From Branchiostoma belcheri (taxonomy: Eukaryota > Chordata > Leptocardii > Amphioxiformes > Branchiostomatidae): DNA of 64,000 bases. The stretch's first letter is position 1. Each line of letters starts with the position of its first letter. A model generated the notes under the pieces. It did no database searches, had not been told where the DNA came from, and saw only the letters and a program-made list of their open reading frames with translations. The position numbers were made by a program, and so were the translations under genes. Of this stretch, positions 25,701 through 39,400 are shown piece by piece. The DNA lies in assembly GCF_001625305.1 (NCBI RefSeq), contig NW_017803943.1, positions 1,919,195-1,983,194 of the forward strand, in the 5' to 3' direction.

Positions 25701-25964
25701 AGCCCCTGTCTATACCCATTATCGTGCAACACGACTTTGATTAGGGAATCGATTCTCCAAAGTTAATGGAATTATACGTAATTGTCATTTCTAGAAAGGA
25801 AGGCTGGAGAAACCTTTTGACGAGTGGTCATGCATGGAGAGAAACAGGAGTTTTACTGTGGAATTACCCTAATGGCGTACTCGTTTCCCATCTGTCGATC
25901 GATTATCCTATAATGGATTGTCTCGTAGGGACATTTGCCGCTTTGTTTGGCTGACTTGTTTTTC

Positions 25965-26540
25965 GCCAGACGTAATCCGAGAGACGTAGTATTCTTTTAA
26001 TAGCTACTGACCTCAGCCATTTACGCTATCTGTCTACTAGGAATATGTCTCAGATCTTGGTTGCTGTCGGAATGTTAACGTATTGTATTCCAAAAATAGT
26101 TTTAGTAGCTACTGACCTCAGCCATTTACGTTATCTGTCTGCTAGGAATTTTCTAACACTTTACATGACTCAGATGTTACTGACTGTGGCGATGTTAACG
26201 TATTGTAATCCAAGAGTGGCTAAACTTCCGTTTCAAACGTGATCTGTCTACTAAGAATTTTCTAACGCTTTACATTATTCGGACGTCTGTGACTGTGACG
26301 ATATTAATATATGTGTCCCAAAAAGTGCAAGACGCAATCCTAGAATGGCAGTTTGCTTTCAATAGCTACTGACCTGCACTTTATAACGTTATATGTGTCT
26401 GCTAGAACTTTCTAACGCTTCACATAACTCAGATAGATGTTAGTGGCTTTGGCGATGTCTCTAGAACCTGACGTGTTTTAAAATAGATTAATTCAAGAGA
26501 CGTAGTATGCTTTTAATGCCTACTGATTCCCACTTTTAAC
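25965..26540. repeat. Diverged tandem array, 100-130-bp units, about five copies
   Basis: Markers tagctactgacctcagccat, ctatctgtctactagg, a tttctaacgctttacat block and gttaacgtattgta recur in order from 25965 to 26540. The word gagacgtagtat marks both ends (about 25981 and 26493). Copies are strongly diverged. Confidence 0.7.
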
Positions 26541-27249
26541 GCTTTGAAGTCGCATGGCATCCGAACGACTTGCGCTAGAACCACCAAACTTGGTGAATTT
26601 TCATAAAATATTCCTAGAAACAGTTTCATATCAGTAGATAGGTAGATAATTTTTCGTGTTGCCATGGCAACGAGTTTCCGATAGGCATTCTTTTGCGAAA
26701 TTTTGTAATTTTCGCTTGAACAATTAACTTTTCAGGCTTTTATATTAAGTTTCACAGTCATGCTTTCTAACGCACGCCAACCTCCAGACTATCAGTCCCC
26801 AACGAACTTTCCAACTAGCCCAACCATATGTCCACTCCTAAATATTCAAATGTTTTAAGTTAAAATATTCTGCTGGTGCAGCCGAACAGTAGCCAACCAC
26901 TCCGAAAAGCAACCGACCTTGCACTCCAGCTATTCCCAACCACGGTGTGGGGGCTGGGTGGTTGGCACTGTTCGGGACGCCATATCCGGCTGTGTGTGAC
27001 GGGGTTTCACGGGCCACTATGAAAAAGAACGAGCCTCCGCAAAACGGACAGGCGTCTAATCGGGTACTCAGGTAAGAATTATCATTGCGAGGAAATTATT
27101 AGCCTACGTTAAACAGAATTTGTTCGACTCTTTTATATTGATTCATTGTAAAAACCATATCTCGGCTTGAATCACGTCAACATTAAAGCAGTTTCCATTA
27201 CCAGCACCACATATATTTTCCACCGAGTCACCGCAGGATCAATAGAAGA
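26541..27249. other. 3' flank of the Ig-SH3 gene, with repeats
   Basis: Downstream of the minus-strand stop at 27250. It probably contains the 3' UTR, but I find no canonical AATAAA on the minus strand close by. The part 26560-26700 contains accaccaaacttggtgaatt, typical of an old interspersed repeat, and an inverted family C copy lies at 26860-27015. Confidence 0.4.
26860..27015 (-). repeat. Repeat family C copy, inverted, partial
   Basis: Contains gcagccgaacagtagccaac, a cttgcactccagctattccc block and gccatatccggctgtgtgtg, matching the inverted order of the copies at 11020 and 54850. Confidence 0.55.
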
Positions 27250-27464
27250 TTAACAAACGAATGCCCAACCTCTGCTTAGCGTATCCGGCTTCGTGAGGAT
27301 CTCGACGCAAGCGGCAGGAAAGGCCCCGACCTTTCCCTGGCAGTACCCGAACCACCATCCGTCATTCCCGGTTTTGAGCACTTCAACGACGTCGTTGACA
27401 TTCAAATGGAGTAGACCGGGCTCGCTGACCTCGTAAGGCATGATGGCTCTGGCCACGCAGCGGT
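27250..27464 (-). CDS. Coding exon 7: SH3 domain and stop
   Basis: Acceptor ttccataaatcag|AC, phase 1, joining D426. The SH3 signature is complete: ARAIMPYE (ALYDY motif), HLNVNDVVEVL (RT loop and diverging turn), NDGWWFGYCQGKVGAFPA (WW, GxxG and FP motifs). The usual asparagine-tyrosine of the ANYV motif is replaced by alanine-cysteine (AACV), so ligand choice may differ. A 14-residue extension ends at TAA. About 4 kb of intron separates it from exon 6. Confidence 0.88.
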
Positions 27465-30400
27465 CTGATTTATGGAAATAACAGAAGATAAAAGCGTCAA
27501 ACCTTTTGTTAAAGGCGCCCAATGCAACTTCAGGGCAGCAAAACTGGATTTTCATTCAGTCAATATTCTGGTTATTCTTTTATGTAGTAAGTTGTGTCAA
27601 CCCTTTCCCAACCCAACCCTATCCCTTCTGTTATTTATATATAAATAACAGAAGATAAAAGCGTCAAAACTTTTTTTAAGGCGTCCAATGCAACTTTAGG
27701 GCAGCAAAACTGGATTTTCATTCTGTCAACACCCTGGTTATTCTTTTATGTAGTAAGTTGTGTCAACCCTTTCCCAACCCAACCCTATCCCTTCTGTTAT
27801 TCATATATAAATAACAGAAGATAAAAGCGTCAAAACTTTTTTTAAGGCGCCCGATGCAACTTCGGGGCAGCAAAACTGGATTTTCATTCAGTCAATACCC
27901 TGGTTATTCTTTTTAATGTCGTAAGTTGTGTCAACCCTACCCCATAGCAAACTGATATTTCTGAAAACGGTTCTTTGTGTAGGTAGACTGGTTCGAGCTA
28001 GTTATGAACGGTGCCCCCCCCCCAAAAAAAAAAATAAAGAGACGCCTCACGTAGCTTGTTTTGTCATACTTTAAACGCTTCAAGTATGTAATCATGACGA
28101 AAATGTACAAAGAAATTGCAGTAAATGTCAACGTTGGACAGACTTCCTCATCCAGAATATTTGTGTTTTGCCACCCTGAAATCACATTGGCGTTCACTAC
28201 AATTTCCAGCAGGACGGCAAAACAACAACAAAATATTCTGGACGAGGAAAAACCTGCTTGATATTGACATATGCTGCCTTTTATTAGCAAATTTTGTCAT
28301 CGTTTCATACAAGAAGCGTTTGAAATAGTCCCCAAAGCAAAATTCTCGAGGAGTACCTTACTTTTTGGGTACCTCTAATATATAGCTAGAACCTAACTAT
28401 GAAACAAAACAAGTAACCGTTTCCACCAGCAACCTCACATTTTTGCCTCAAAGATATCTATGTGATAGAGTTGATTCAACTTACTACTACATTAAAAAAC
28501 CAACCTTGATCTTGACTTTGTATGTCAAGTTTTTCTGCCCTAACATCATTTTGGGTGCCGTTAAAAAGAGTACTACTTCCCTCGATGCTACTTTATGGCC
28601 ATACAGCTTTCTGGAAACTACAGTAAAGCTGCACCATAAATGCTTTTCCTCTGATGCTCTTAGTCACCCTCCATCCCCGTTGTTTAAGAAAACGAACATA
28701 AAATCAAACTTCAGACGGCGAGTCGACTACTCTAGAGCTCACGGTGGCACTAAGGTTAGTCCCACTGGGAACATCAGTAGTGTACGGATGTATATTTCAT
28801 TGTATTTTTGCTGCAGTTACGGTTGATCTTATTTATTACCCAGACGGGGAGCAGACCTGAATAATAAATCATAGAGTAACGATATTGAACTGAAGAGGGC
28901 AAGGTTGGCTGGGGAGTAACTCTGTCATATAAGAAATTTAAAGAAGAAAGGGGAAGAAAGTGAAGTAAGACAAAGAATACCGTTTGAGTGCCCAGTTGCT
29001 AATAATAAACGCATGCTTATTCAGAAACGCCGATACACGGCAGTTTAAATATAATTTTAAGCCAACTACCAGCTTGTTTTTCAAGGTTGATCTTCAGGTT
29101 TAAAGGTTCTGCCAAAAAGTTTACTTAATGAGTTAGACAAATTGATGCATACATGAGTATGTTAACATTTTGGTCTAATACGCTTTAGGTATCGTTATAA
29201 AGATTTACATTGGATATGATCATGCTACTTTCAAAATGTTATCGACATCTACAACTGATATTGTAACTGAAACTTGAAATGCCGAAGACCTTTCAGTTCT
29301 ATCTTTAGCTTATTCCTCGTTGCATTTACAAGTTATCCCACGCCTATCAATTTCAACAGATGGTTTTTACAGCTATCAGCCAGACTTGGGGTTATAAAAG
29401 CTATGAATAGTCTTTGTGACAAGGCCTGTCATAAATCAGTGTGCTGGGTTGTCCTTTCAAATACTGCTACTTATTACTGGCCTTTTAAAAAGACATTGGT
29501 TGATGCAACTTTACTACATTGGAAATGACCAGAAAAAGGGTTTTAAAATCCAGGTTTTGCTGCCATGAAATCGCCTCAAGTGAATTTAATGCGTTGAGCT
29601 GTCCTTTCAAATTCTGCTCACGCCTTCTTAACAGTAATGTGTCTGAGGGATAGTGACGAAACAATCCATTATGTCCCTGACAACATAATGATGATTTGAC
29701 ATGTACACCGGGATTTATGGATTATCCTTTAGCTGAGATGAATCAATATCAATGGAAACTTGTCTCTGACCTTTTACAAATAAGTCTTACAAACTCAAGC
29801 TGATGATATGATGGATTTCAGATTTAGCGAAATATTAGTCGCTTCATTGAAAATATCTAACATCAGAGTTAATCTTCCCCGCTTGAAATGTCTGTCATGA
29901 TTTCAATCAAATCGCTTCTACTTTACTGAATGTCAAAATGAAGTGGCTATGAATTGATTTTTTGACGTTTTGAGTAACGCCGCGAATCTCTTAAATCCCA
30001 CAGAATAGCTTATTCCAAAGTCAAAACTAAAGTGTTCTGGAGTCCGCAGGGGGGATGATGTAAATAATAGTGTCGCTAATACGAGACAGGCCTACATTAT
30101 ATCCGGGTGACTCAGATTGAATCACCAAATTGTAGGTAGTAAGATAGTAGTATTCAATACCGGGGCATGTCCCTACTCTTTTTCCAAATGTGTAGTGGGT
30201 TCTTTAACGTGCGTGGGGTGTGGTTCCCCATAAACACAGAAATGCTTTTTTCAAACGTCTTACCAGAGGGACGTCCCTAACCAAAGCAATGTACTCATTT
30301 TCACCTAAGTGAGTAAGTGAGTGAGTGATTGTGTGCGAGTGTTTGTGATCGATTGCGGGAGGGAGGGGGAGGGGGGAATTCGTATAAAGTGCCTTTCTAA

Positions 30401-33400
30401 ATGGCACAACATGTTGGTGGATTCTAGCCAACATAACCACTATGTCACACGATTATTTCAACGCAGATTAATGGCATTCCTGACAAGGTGCAACAGAATC
30501 GTTTCAAACGTGAAGTTCATTCCCCTTTTAATCCTCATGCCACAAAATAAGCCCACCGTGAAAGTAAATGCTTTTATATAGCACTTTGTACCAGCTTTGT
30601 AACAGCTTGATGATGTTTTTCATGGCAATTTGGCAGAACTTCAATTGACATCCATAAAACCTTACCTGAAGACATATCCCCATTATGTACGTGCTATAGC
30701 CAGTTTATCGGAGTGTTCTCTGCAGTTGTTGAAGCCCCCTATACCCTCATACAAGAAAATAAAACAATCCCGAAAATGAATAGTATACGTTTGCATTGCA
30801 ATTTAGCAGAATTCCAATTGACATACATACGAACGTACATTTTAAGACATACTCCCATCTTACACTAGTTTTATCGAAGTCTTAAACGTAGGCGAAATCA
30901 GAAAGTTACTGCACCACCAGATTGCTTCAACCATGAACTTCAATTACCATGAAAGCACCTTTTCCCTCATGTCGCAAAATAAAGAAAACGTCAATGAAAG
31001 TTTTTTATAGCACTTTTCACTAACTTTGTAATAGCTTAAGAATACGTTTACAGGGTAAAGTCGTCTTTACAATCTATTGGAGTCTTAAACACGAAATCAC
31101 GACATTCTCTTTTACTACAGAATTGTGCCAACAGTTAACTTCAATCACCGCAAAACCTACCTCATGCTGCAAAATAAAAGGAACCCACCATTTGAAAGTT
31201 AATACTTTTATAGCACTTTGCACCAGTTCTGTAACTGCTTAAGGATACTTTTGCAGAGCAATTTGGCAGAATTTCAATCGATATACATAAAAACCTTTCC
31301 TGAGACATGTATTCCCATCGTGTGTTAGCTTATCGAAGTCTTCTTAGCAGTTGTTGGAAACTCCTTTTCCGTCATACAAAAAATTAAACCAAAAAATAAA
31401 ACGCTTTTACAGCACTTTGCACCATTTTGTAACTGCTTGAGGGTACGTTTGCAGAACGATTTGGCAGAATTTCAATTGAGACAATTACATAAAGAATTAC
31501 CTGGCGAAATATCCCCATCGTGTGCCAGTTTATCGAAGTCTTCATCGCAGTTGTTAGGAGCCACTTCCATCTCTGATTCGGGGATCGGCGGAACAACGTT
31601 GACGAGCTGGCACTGAGTCCAGGCAGCCCGGTGCTTATCTCTCCTGCACACCGTCAGCGCAACGAGCAGGATTGCCGTGAGCACCAGAACCCCGCCTGCA
31701 ACGCTGCCGGCTATGATTGCTATCTTGAACAGTCGTCGCACGGGAGATATCACCTCTGCTAGGGAATAACAACGAGTCAATGAGATCTCGTATATACAGG
31801 AACTGTTCAAAGGCAGGATACTTTTAGAAGCAGCACCAGAACGTAGATAAGGGAAAATGGATAGAATCTAGTTGAGTAAGATGCAAACGAGATCTAAGAA
31901 ACAATTGTCTAAGCAATGCCTGCAATTCATGATCTGAGTCGATTTGTTGCCGACTTTTTTGCTGCAGGAGTTGGATTGTTATCAACTAAAAAAAAAAGAG
32001 ATATTGATGTTTGCCTTGCCCAGTACCAATTTTCCAATGTCCTTTCAGCAAAAGAGAATCTAGTGATAGAGCTGACAGTTAGGGAGGCGGGCAGGAGATG
32101 TGACTTGCATTATTATGACTTATGTGGATATTGAGGACAATATGACTCTTCTGAGCATGTCAGCAGAACGTACTGTGCCTGCGCAAAACCATAATTTTCT
32201 AAAAATATGTTTTTCACCTTATTCTTCGGACGTTTGCTCAACGCTGCATCAGAATTTTGCATGTTGCTGACCATGTGTTTTTCTACACTACACTTATACA
32301 ACTATAGACAGGATGTCATCTTTAAATACGTGAACACGACGTTAAACGAGACGATCTGTCAAAGTGCTATGCTCAATATATAGGGTTTTGGCGCAGACGC
32401 CGTGCGCTGTGGTGACTTGATACTTGTAGGATTGTTACCCACCTGTCATGGCTGCTGTTTCAACGAATGAAATGAACACAGACTTGAAGTCGGCATCGGC
32501 AACGTCATTGGATGCCACGCAAAGGTAATCTTGGCTCTCATTGGTCTTCAACTCAGGAATGGTGACGGAGGCGGAAGCCCTCCTGTTGACCCCGCGGACA
32601 AAGGCGATTGGCTCCCCGAGTCCTGCCTTGTACCACGTGACGTTGGGGGTGGGGTTACCTTCGGCTTGACACAGCAGCTCGACGCTTTCTCCGACGAAAG
32701 GCACGATGGGATTGGAGATGTTGATGATCTTTGCCGCGTCTGTAATGTTTAACATGACACTTATATGGGAGACAAATAACGACTTTTCATTATCGTGAAT
32801 GTTCATCTGTATTGGTAATCATGGTAAAATGGTGAACTTAACACAAAGATTACACAGAGATCAAATTTTCAACGACCACTGTAGCCTTCATCGGGATAAT
32901 GAATGACCAATCACTTCAAAACATGATGTCGCAAGAGTTACGGTTACAGACACGTGACCTTATTGACACGGGAATTATCCATGTTAAGACCATTGACTTT
33001 CATTGAACGAAACGATATTCAAGCCTACCTTAAATTATGCATAAATGTTGTACTAAAATAGATCATATGCTTTAAGGTATGCGTAAATATCGTTTCGTTC
33101 AATAAAAGTCAACGGTCTTAAGATGGATAATTCTTGCGACAGTTCCTTCTTCTCACAGTGTCCGTCTTGCATCCATCCATCATTGACAAAGATGCTCCAA
33201 TGGGAGCTTGTGGAGTGCCAACAGTTTCATGTTTTCAAAGCCATCACTCGTTAATGTATCGCAGATCCTCCCCACAAAGACACCCAGTCCCACTCCTTTG
33301 GATAGCTCATTAATTTAAGAGGTCGTTTCCCACAGTCTAGTGGCTCGAAGGTCCCATAACCCACGCGCCATGATAAGATGTATTTATGGAAATCCAGCAT

Positions 33401-36400
33401 CACCGATTTATAGGAAATGCGTGCTATGCGACTAATGATACTGCTTTGCATTTCTTTGGTCAAACCCGTAACATGGTATTAATGCTGTAGTTCCTAAACT
33501 GTTTTGATACCGCTGTAGCTAATATTATGTATGTTCCTGATCCCACTTGATTCCTAAGTTGGCCCTGAGGCACGTAAAGTTAATCCTGCAAAAGTTAAAG
33601 TGCTGTTAGGGGTTTAAAGACGACCTTGAAGTATCCTTAGTCAATGCCTCCAATTTATCTTTGTTTTGTAAAACAAACTAGACAAAGGCCTAAGGTCATC
33701 ATCATTATGTAATTTTATGTAAGCTAATGATTGGAAGGGGCAACAGAGAGTCCGCGTAGGGCTACGAAGAGCAAAACCAAATGACCCCTTCTTTATTCCT
33801 AGCTTATTAGAACCTTACTGTTTACCCATCCATTCATTTATTATCATTACTATAATTATGGCAGCTGATTTTTTACCCTTATTTTATTCTAATAAGTGTG
33901 TATATGTGGTAGAAATAATCTTATTTGTGATCCTTTCCCGTATATTCTTTCATCACGGCATTTACTTGTAGCATTACTGAAATATACAATTTGTATACAT
34001 TTGCATATTTTTTAACACCAAAATCGAATTAAATTTTAAACTTTGTTGTATTTTGTTCAATTAAGTATTTTAAGAAAAACATTAAATCCCCGGTGTATAT
34101 GTTGGCACACCATGTTTGCACATGTATTTGACCTACTATAAGTCAATACAAATAAACACTGCAAAAAATCCATTATCTAAGCCTACATTTAAGTATGCGT
34201 AAATGTTCCGTTTTTTTCTCTCATACGTATGTACCTTTACGCATGCTTTAAGGTGTGTTTAAAGAATTAGTTCACTGAAAGCTGAATCTGAATCTGAGCC
34301 GTACTTACACAGCACGTCTAATAGAACGCTGGCCGCCTGAAACCCCGTGAGGTACTCCGCCACACACGAATAATTCCCGCCATCTTTTCTCTCGACGTAC
34401 GGAATCACTAACGAAGTGTTCCTGATGTTGTCCCCACTTTTTAACGTGACCGACATCCGCAAACTGGTGTCGATGATACTCCCGTCTTTTGTCCAGTATA
34501 TAGGGCTGACTAAGGCACTTGTGTTCTCCACGGAACAGTGGATGGATAATGTGGTGTGTTCCACAGCTTCTCCTCTTCTCGGCATAGAAAGCCTAACCGT
34601 CGGTGGCACTAGGAGAGAAGACAAGCAAGAATACAAGAGATTACATAAAATGCACACCGACACTTTCAAATTGATGTTTCTACGGCATCCTTTCTTATCA
34701 TGTGGGGTCATGTCACGTAATAGCAGAGTGTTCGGTTCAGAACCAAGTGGTCCCGGGTTCAAACCCTTCCATGCCACCGATCTTGTACCCTTGGGAAGGG
34801 CACTTTACACGACTTTCTTCACTCAAGTGGAAATGAGTATCTAGCTTCGATTAATATTCCTGAATCTCAAACTGCACAGGAGAGCAAACGTGCACAATAT
34901 AGTCGAAACAGTGCCAAATATCTCAATCAAGCTGGTCAGGGATTACGATGGTGGAAGGTAACAGACGTTTTTAGACATTTAAACGGCAGTTTAGTACTCT
35001 ACACAATGCTACTGTGTTATATGGTTGATATTGAAAAAGAAATGGTCCTCTTGCATTGTGCGTCGTCGAAGTTATATAATATTCAACAGGTTCATTGGCC
35101 ATATTAATAAAGGCCATTCCACAATATCGTCGTCGAAGTTATATAATATTCAACAGGTTCATTGGCCATATTAATAAAGGCCATTCCACAATATCGATCT
35201 ATAACCTGACAAATGTTCCTCATACAAAGGCTATATGTGCACAATAAATACAATAATACCGATGTAATCTTTCTACCGATCGCAATATTTCACCACCTTT
35301 ATGATTCATATGTCCTTGATATCATAAAAATTGTCGCCCTCTCGGCCAAGCAAGAACATAAAACTGCAAACTTTAAAAGCACCATATGACCACATGGTAA
35401 CATGGAGACAAATAACAGCCATAACTGTTTGACAGTTTGATATTATGGAATTTAACACGTCCGTTCTATTCAAATAGTGTGCTACATTCAGGGACATCAG
35501 GTTCTCTCTCTCTTAAGGGGCACCAAATTATCGATTCCTACATTATAGTTGGCCTTTGACAGTGTTCGGATATTGTATTCATCAGGGCCAATATTGCCAT
35601 CTTTGATCCGTCCATCACATCTATATCGAGCAACTGTCAAATACGATGTAATGCTTTCAGGTAAATTAAAGCTCTTTTGCGTACACGAATCAGCTCTTCT
35701 CAATTCAATATCTTATACAATTTTATGGCCCACTCAAACTATAATTGATGCAGTCAACTATACATCTATACTGTTCTTTTTGGTAAAACAAAACGTTTAA
35801 CGAAAAATAGATCTTAAGGATAGAATATTAGCGTATCTGACCTATGACAACGAACAGATCTTGAAAATTCGTATTGATGAGCATCATACTAGAAATATTT
35901 TCCGAACTGTAGAAAAAGATTGAAAGGAAATAAGAAATAGAATACAATTATACATTCAGATATTTTGTGGTAGGTTTCTTGATTTGGATTTTCTTCACAT
36001 AAGGAAATATTTCTTTCCATAAGAAAACAAGATAAATAAGATTTGTTACTATAGGTATTCCCACATTACGGCTATAGCACTCAACAACACAACCTACGTA
36101 GATTACATTTCATCGCATATACAGATCTCATATACATATAAGCCAAGTAATTCACTTCATGTATACCATTACGTGTTCCTTATATTTACTGTCGTTGGTA
36201 GAAGTTGAGACCGTAACTTACAAAGGCTGGCGACAGGTAATGCATTTCAAAACCTTCACCTTTCCTTATATAAATCGCAGTTTGGAGCTGCGATGATAAT
36301 AAAACGACGTTACGAGTTTGAAATATTGGGCCACTTTGTACCCGATAGCAGCCCAGCCACTACATCACACCATGACAGCTAATTGGACCAGGACATCGTG

Positions 36401-39400
36401 GCATCAATTAGGTGAAATTACGGCAGGTATTCCGGTGATTTTTCACCATATCATTGCCCGCCATTGATGAAGCTTATGGGTCAAATAGCAGCTAATTACG
36501 TTTAGAATTATGTGTATGATTACCTTCAAGGGGGAAAATCTCTATTAGATGATTCGATCTGGGACACATATAGGAATATATAGTCGGCGCGAATGAGTGT
36601 AAAATGGAACCATTTTTCTCAACGATACGGTCAGCTTTTATTACCTGGCAAGATTACAAAGGCGGCAATTTCGACTCAGCAGATCAAAGTCATGAAGACA
36701 TATTACGAAGGACATTTTAGAGATTCAATGCCATTTTCACATAACTCTTTAATTCATCTCTCTTTTTTTTAAAGTTAAAGCACCAGCCTTCCATGTGCCA
36801 ATTATCAGTGACTAGTAGTATTGAGGGCGTATCCTCGGGGCTCTATGATGCAAAGTTGATTGGAATTTTTTCCCTAACCACTCCTGGATTAGGTATAAGC
36901 TGACGGGACATGTTTTAGCCTAATCCGTGGACATTGATAAAAGAAGGCAATAAATTCTTGTCACATGCGACCCGTTCATCTTACTCAGAGGGTCTTAGCG
37001 TGCCCATGCGTTGGAATCTTACATTGTTCACCGGATAAAGCCACAAACCATTGGTTTATTTCCAAGTTTACTATCTAGGGACGACGAAGTGTGTGCTGTA
37101 ATCCAGGGAAACCGTCTTTGCATACAAATACGGAGGTTTAACCAGGGAGGACGCCACCGCCTGTAGTGATGTCTAACGGTTCAAACAAGAAGCAGCTGGA
37201 GGATTTGAACTGGCGCCTGGCATCAAGTATGATCAATCAATGAATAAATAAAATGAAAGCCTCGTGCATAAACAAGGCAAACTAACAACAGATGGCAGAT
37301 CCGATAATTTGCTGTCGAAGTTTATTCTAGAATCTGTATCAGTTGTAACAACAAACCAAATGCAACTACATACCAGAGGTTCAAAGGCAGCAACTTTTAA
37401 ATGAGCATTCTTAATGAAATAACAACCCCAAATCAAGTTAAAATAGCAATACATGGCAGCCATGATAACATGATAATAAAGTGGTGTAGAATTTCCAAAT
37501 GTTTATAGCCATCATCTGTTAATGAGGACCCTTGGTGAAACAACGTAAGTCCCTATAACAAGTTAAAATAAGAACACAAGGAGGCCAAGATAATATGCTG
37601 TTGAGGCAATATGTCAAATAAACAGTTGCAACCGTACGACAGAAACCATTTTCAACTACAGGTGTTCAAAGCAAACGAGTTCCCTGGTGTAACAACAGAC
37701 TCGAAACAAATCAAAATGAAAATACATGGCAGCCATAAACATAATGCTTATTCTAGCATCTACAACAAAAATAGCAATTGTGGCAACAACTATACCCAAC
37801 TGCAGGGGCATAACAGTTCTTCAGAGCCAAAAGTAACATTTTCATCCAGATGCTGGATTAACAATCTACAGTCAAATTCTTTCTCTTCATTGGAGCAAGC
37901 AACGACGCAAAGATAACTGCATGCTGTATTACCTTCTGCCATTAGGCCATGTTGATTTTATTACATGAATGACATCCTATGACCCCAGAAAGTGATGCGA
38001 ATAAAAAGACAAGTCTGGCAAAAGTAAAGTTGCCTTCATTATGAAATTTATGTAATCATAAGGGTTGAACAAATGACTAAACGCAAAATTTATCAAATGA
38101 CTAAAACACACAGAGTATGCTATGGAGAATAATAGACTCTACATTTTCACTTTCTTTACATTTTCTTTGGAATTAGTTTTGGCACTATGTTTTCCAATTT
38201 TTTTAATTGCAAATTACTGCATATATTTGCTCACAGCTGCTTTAATTTCTTCAATGGACGAAATTTCATCAGCGCGTGGATGTCAAACATATAATCAACA
38301 CTGCCTTATTAATGAAAACAAGAGTTAAAATTCATGGTAACGTATCCTTAATGAGAAATCGAGGCCCTCCAGGTATAGACGCAGTCTGTTTTGGTAAATG
38401 CTCTCCGGCATCGTCTGCATGTAATGGGAATTGTCAGGGGAACGTAACGTTACGTCTACCAGGCAATGAAGGGAACAAAAGTACAGTCCCCGAGATACCT
38501 TCTGCACAACCCATTATGGCAAATAGGATGATTAACAACAACTCACCCGCTCATGCATGCGGAGAAAAAAAACAGAAATCTTAATTAGCAGAAAACAGAA
38601 CAACTGCATGCACCATCATTGCACTTTTAACGGCTTAATGGGATTTATGACGCCTTTTAGTCAAAATGGTGACGAGGAAGGTAAGGGTCGTTTTCAGCAA
38701 TGTGGTCTCTTAAAATATAATGTTAAGACGATAGGGCAAAATAATTCTATTGGTTGCTAAATGAGCTCCCTCTGCTGCATATTGATCATTAACTTTGATA
38801 CCATTTGATGTAGACATTTGAGTAAATGGATGATGACTTCTACGTGATGAACTGCAAAGGGCGACATTAAAACGGTATTGCTATTTTTACTTGTATCTCA
38901 ATTATGTGACCAGAACTGTGCCATTGATATTCATCATAATTGTCAAGTAATATTGCATAATGCTGCAGCCTGGCGTTTATAGATTTATTTCAAGAATAAA
39001 GATCCAACTTGGATTTCTAAGCCCAATTTTTTGCGGATTTTTGTTGACAGCACATATTTATATAGGAGAAACAATTAAAGATGCATTCCTCATATAAGTC
39101 ATGATTTCTTTAAGAAAATTGGCACATTGAAAAAAGACGCAATTTTTTACTAGTAACTTAAACATTTTAGCTAAAAGATGAGGATTTATAAATCATAAAT
39201 ATTTCCATGTTTATTTATCACAGTTTTGTCACACATGGGTAACAGGACACGCCTCTTTTCAGCTCCTGTACAACATTTAAGAGCATTTATAAACGTAGGA
39301 TACATACATTATAATATTGATACATAATTATGCAAAATTATGCAAGAAGGCGCAATAGAAAACATGCAACTGCTATAATAAATAATAAATACAACTAAAT

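Noticed and set aside
27465..27555. Extension of the SH3 reading frame to an upstream ATG
   Set aside because: That part is tandem repeat/MITE sequence; the AG at 27465-27466 gives a phase matching exon 6.
28443..28826. 127-codon plus-strand open frame
   Set aside because: Its first third is the right end of a family B MITE and the rest is unrecognisable.
34609..34777. N-terminal extension of the second Ig exon
   Set aside because: The sequence comes from an antisense SINE; a strong acceptor at 34609-34610 in the common phase explains the exon start.
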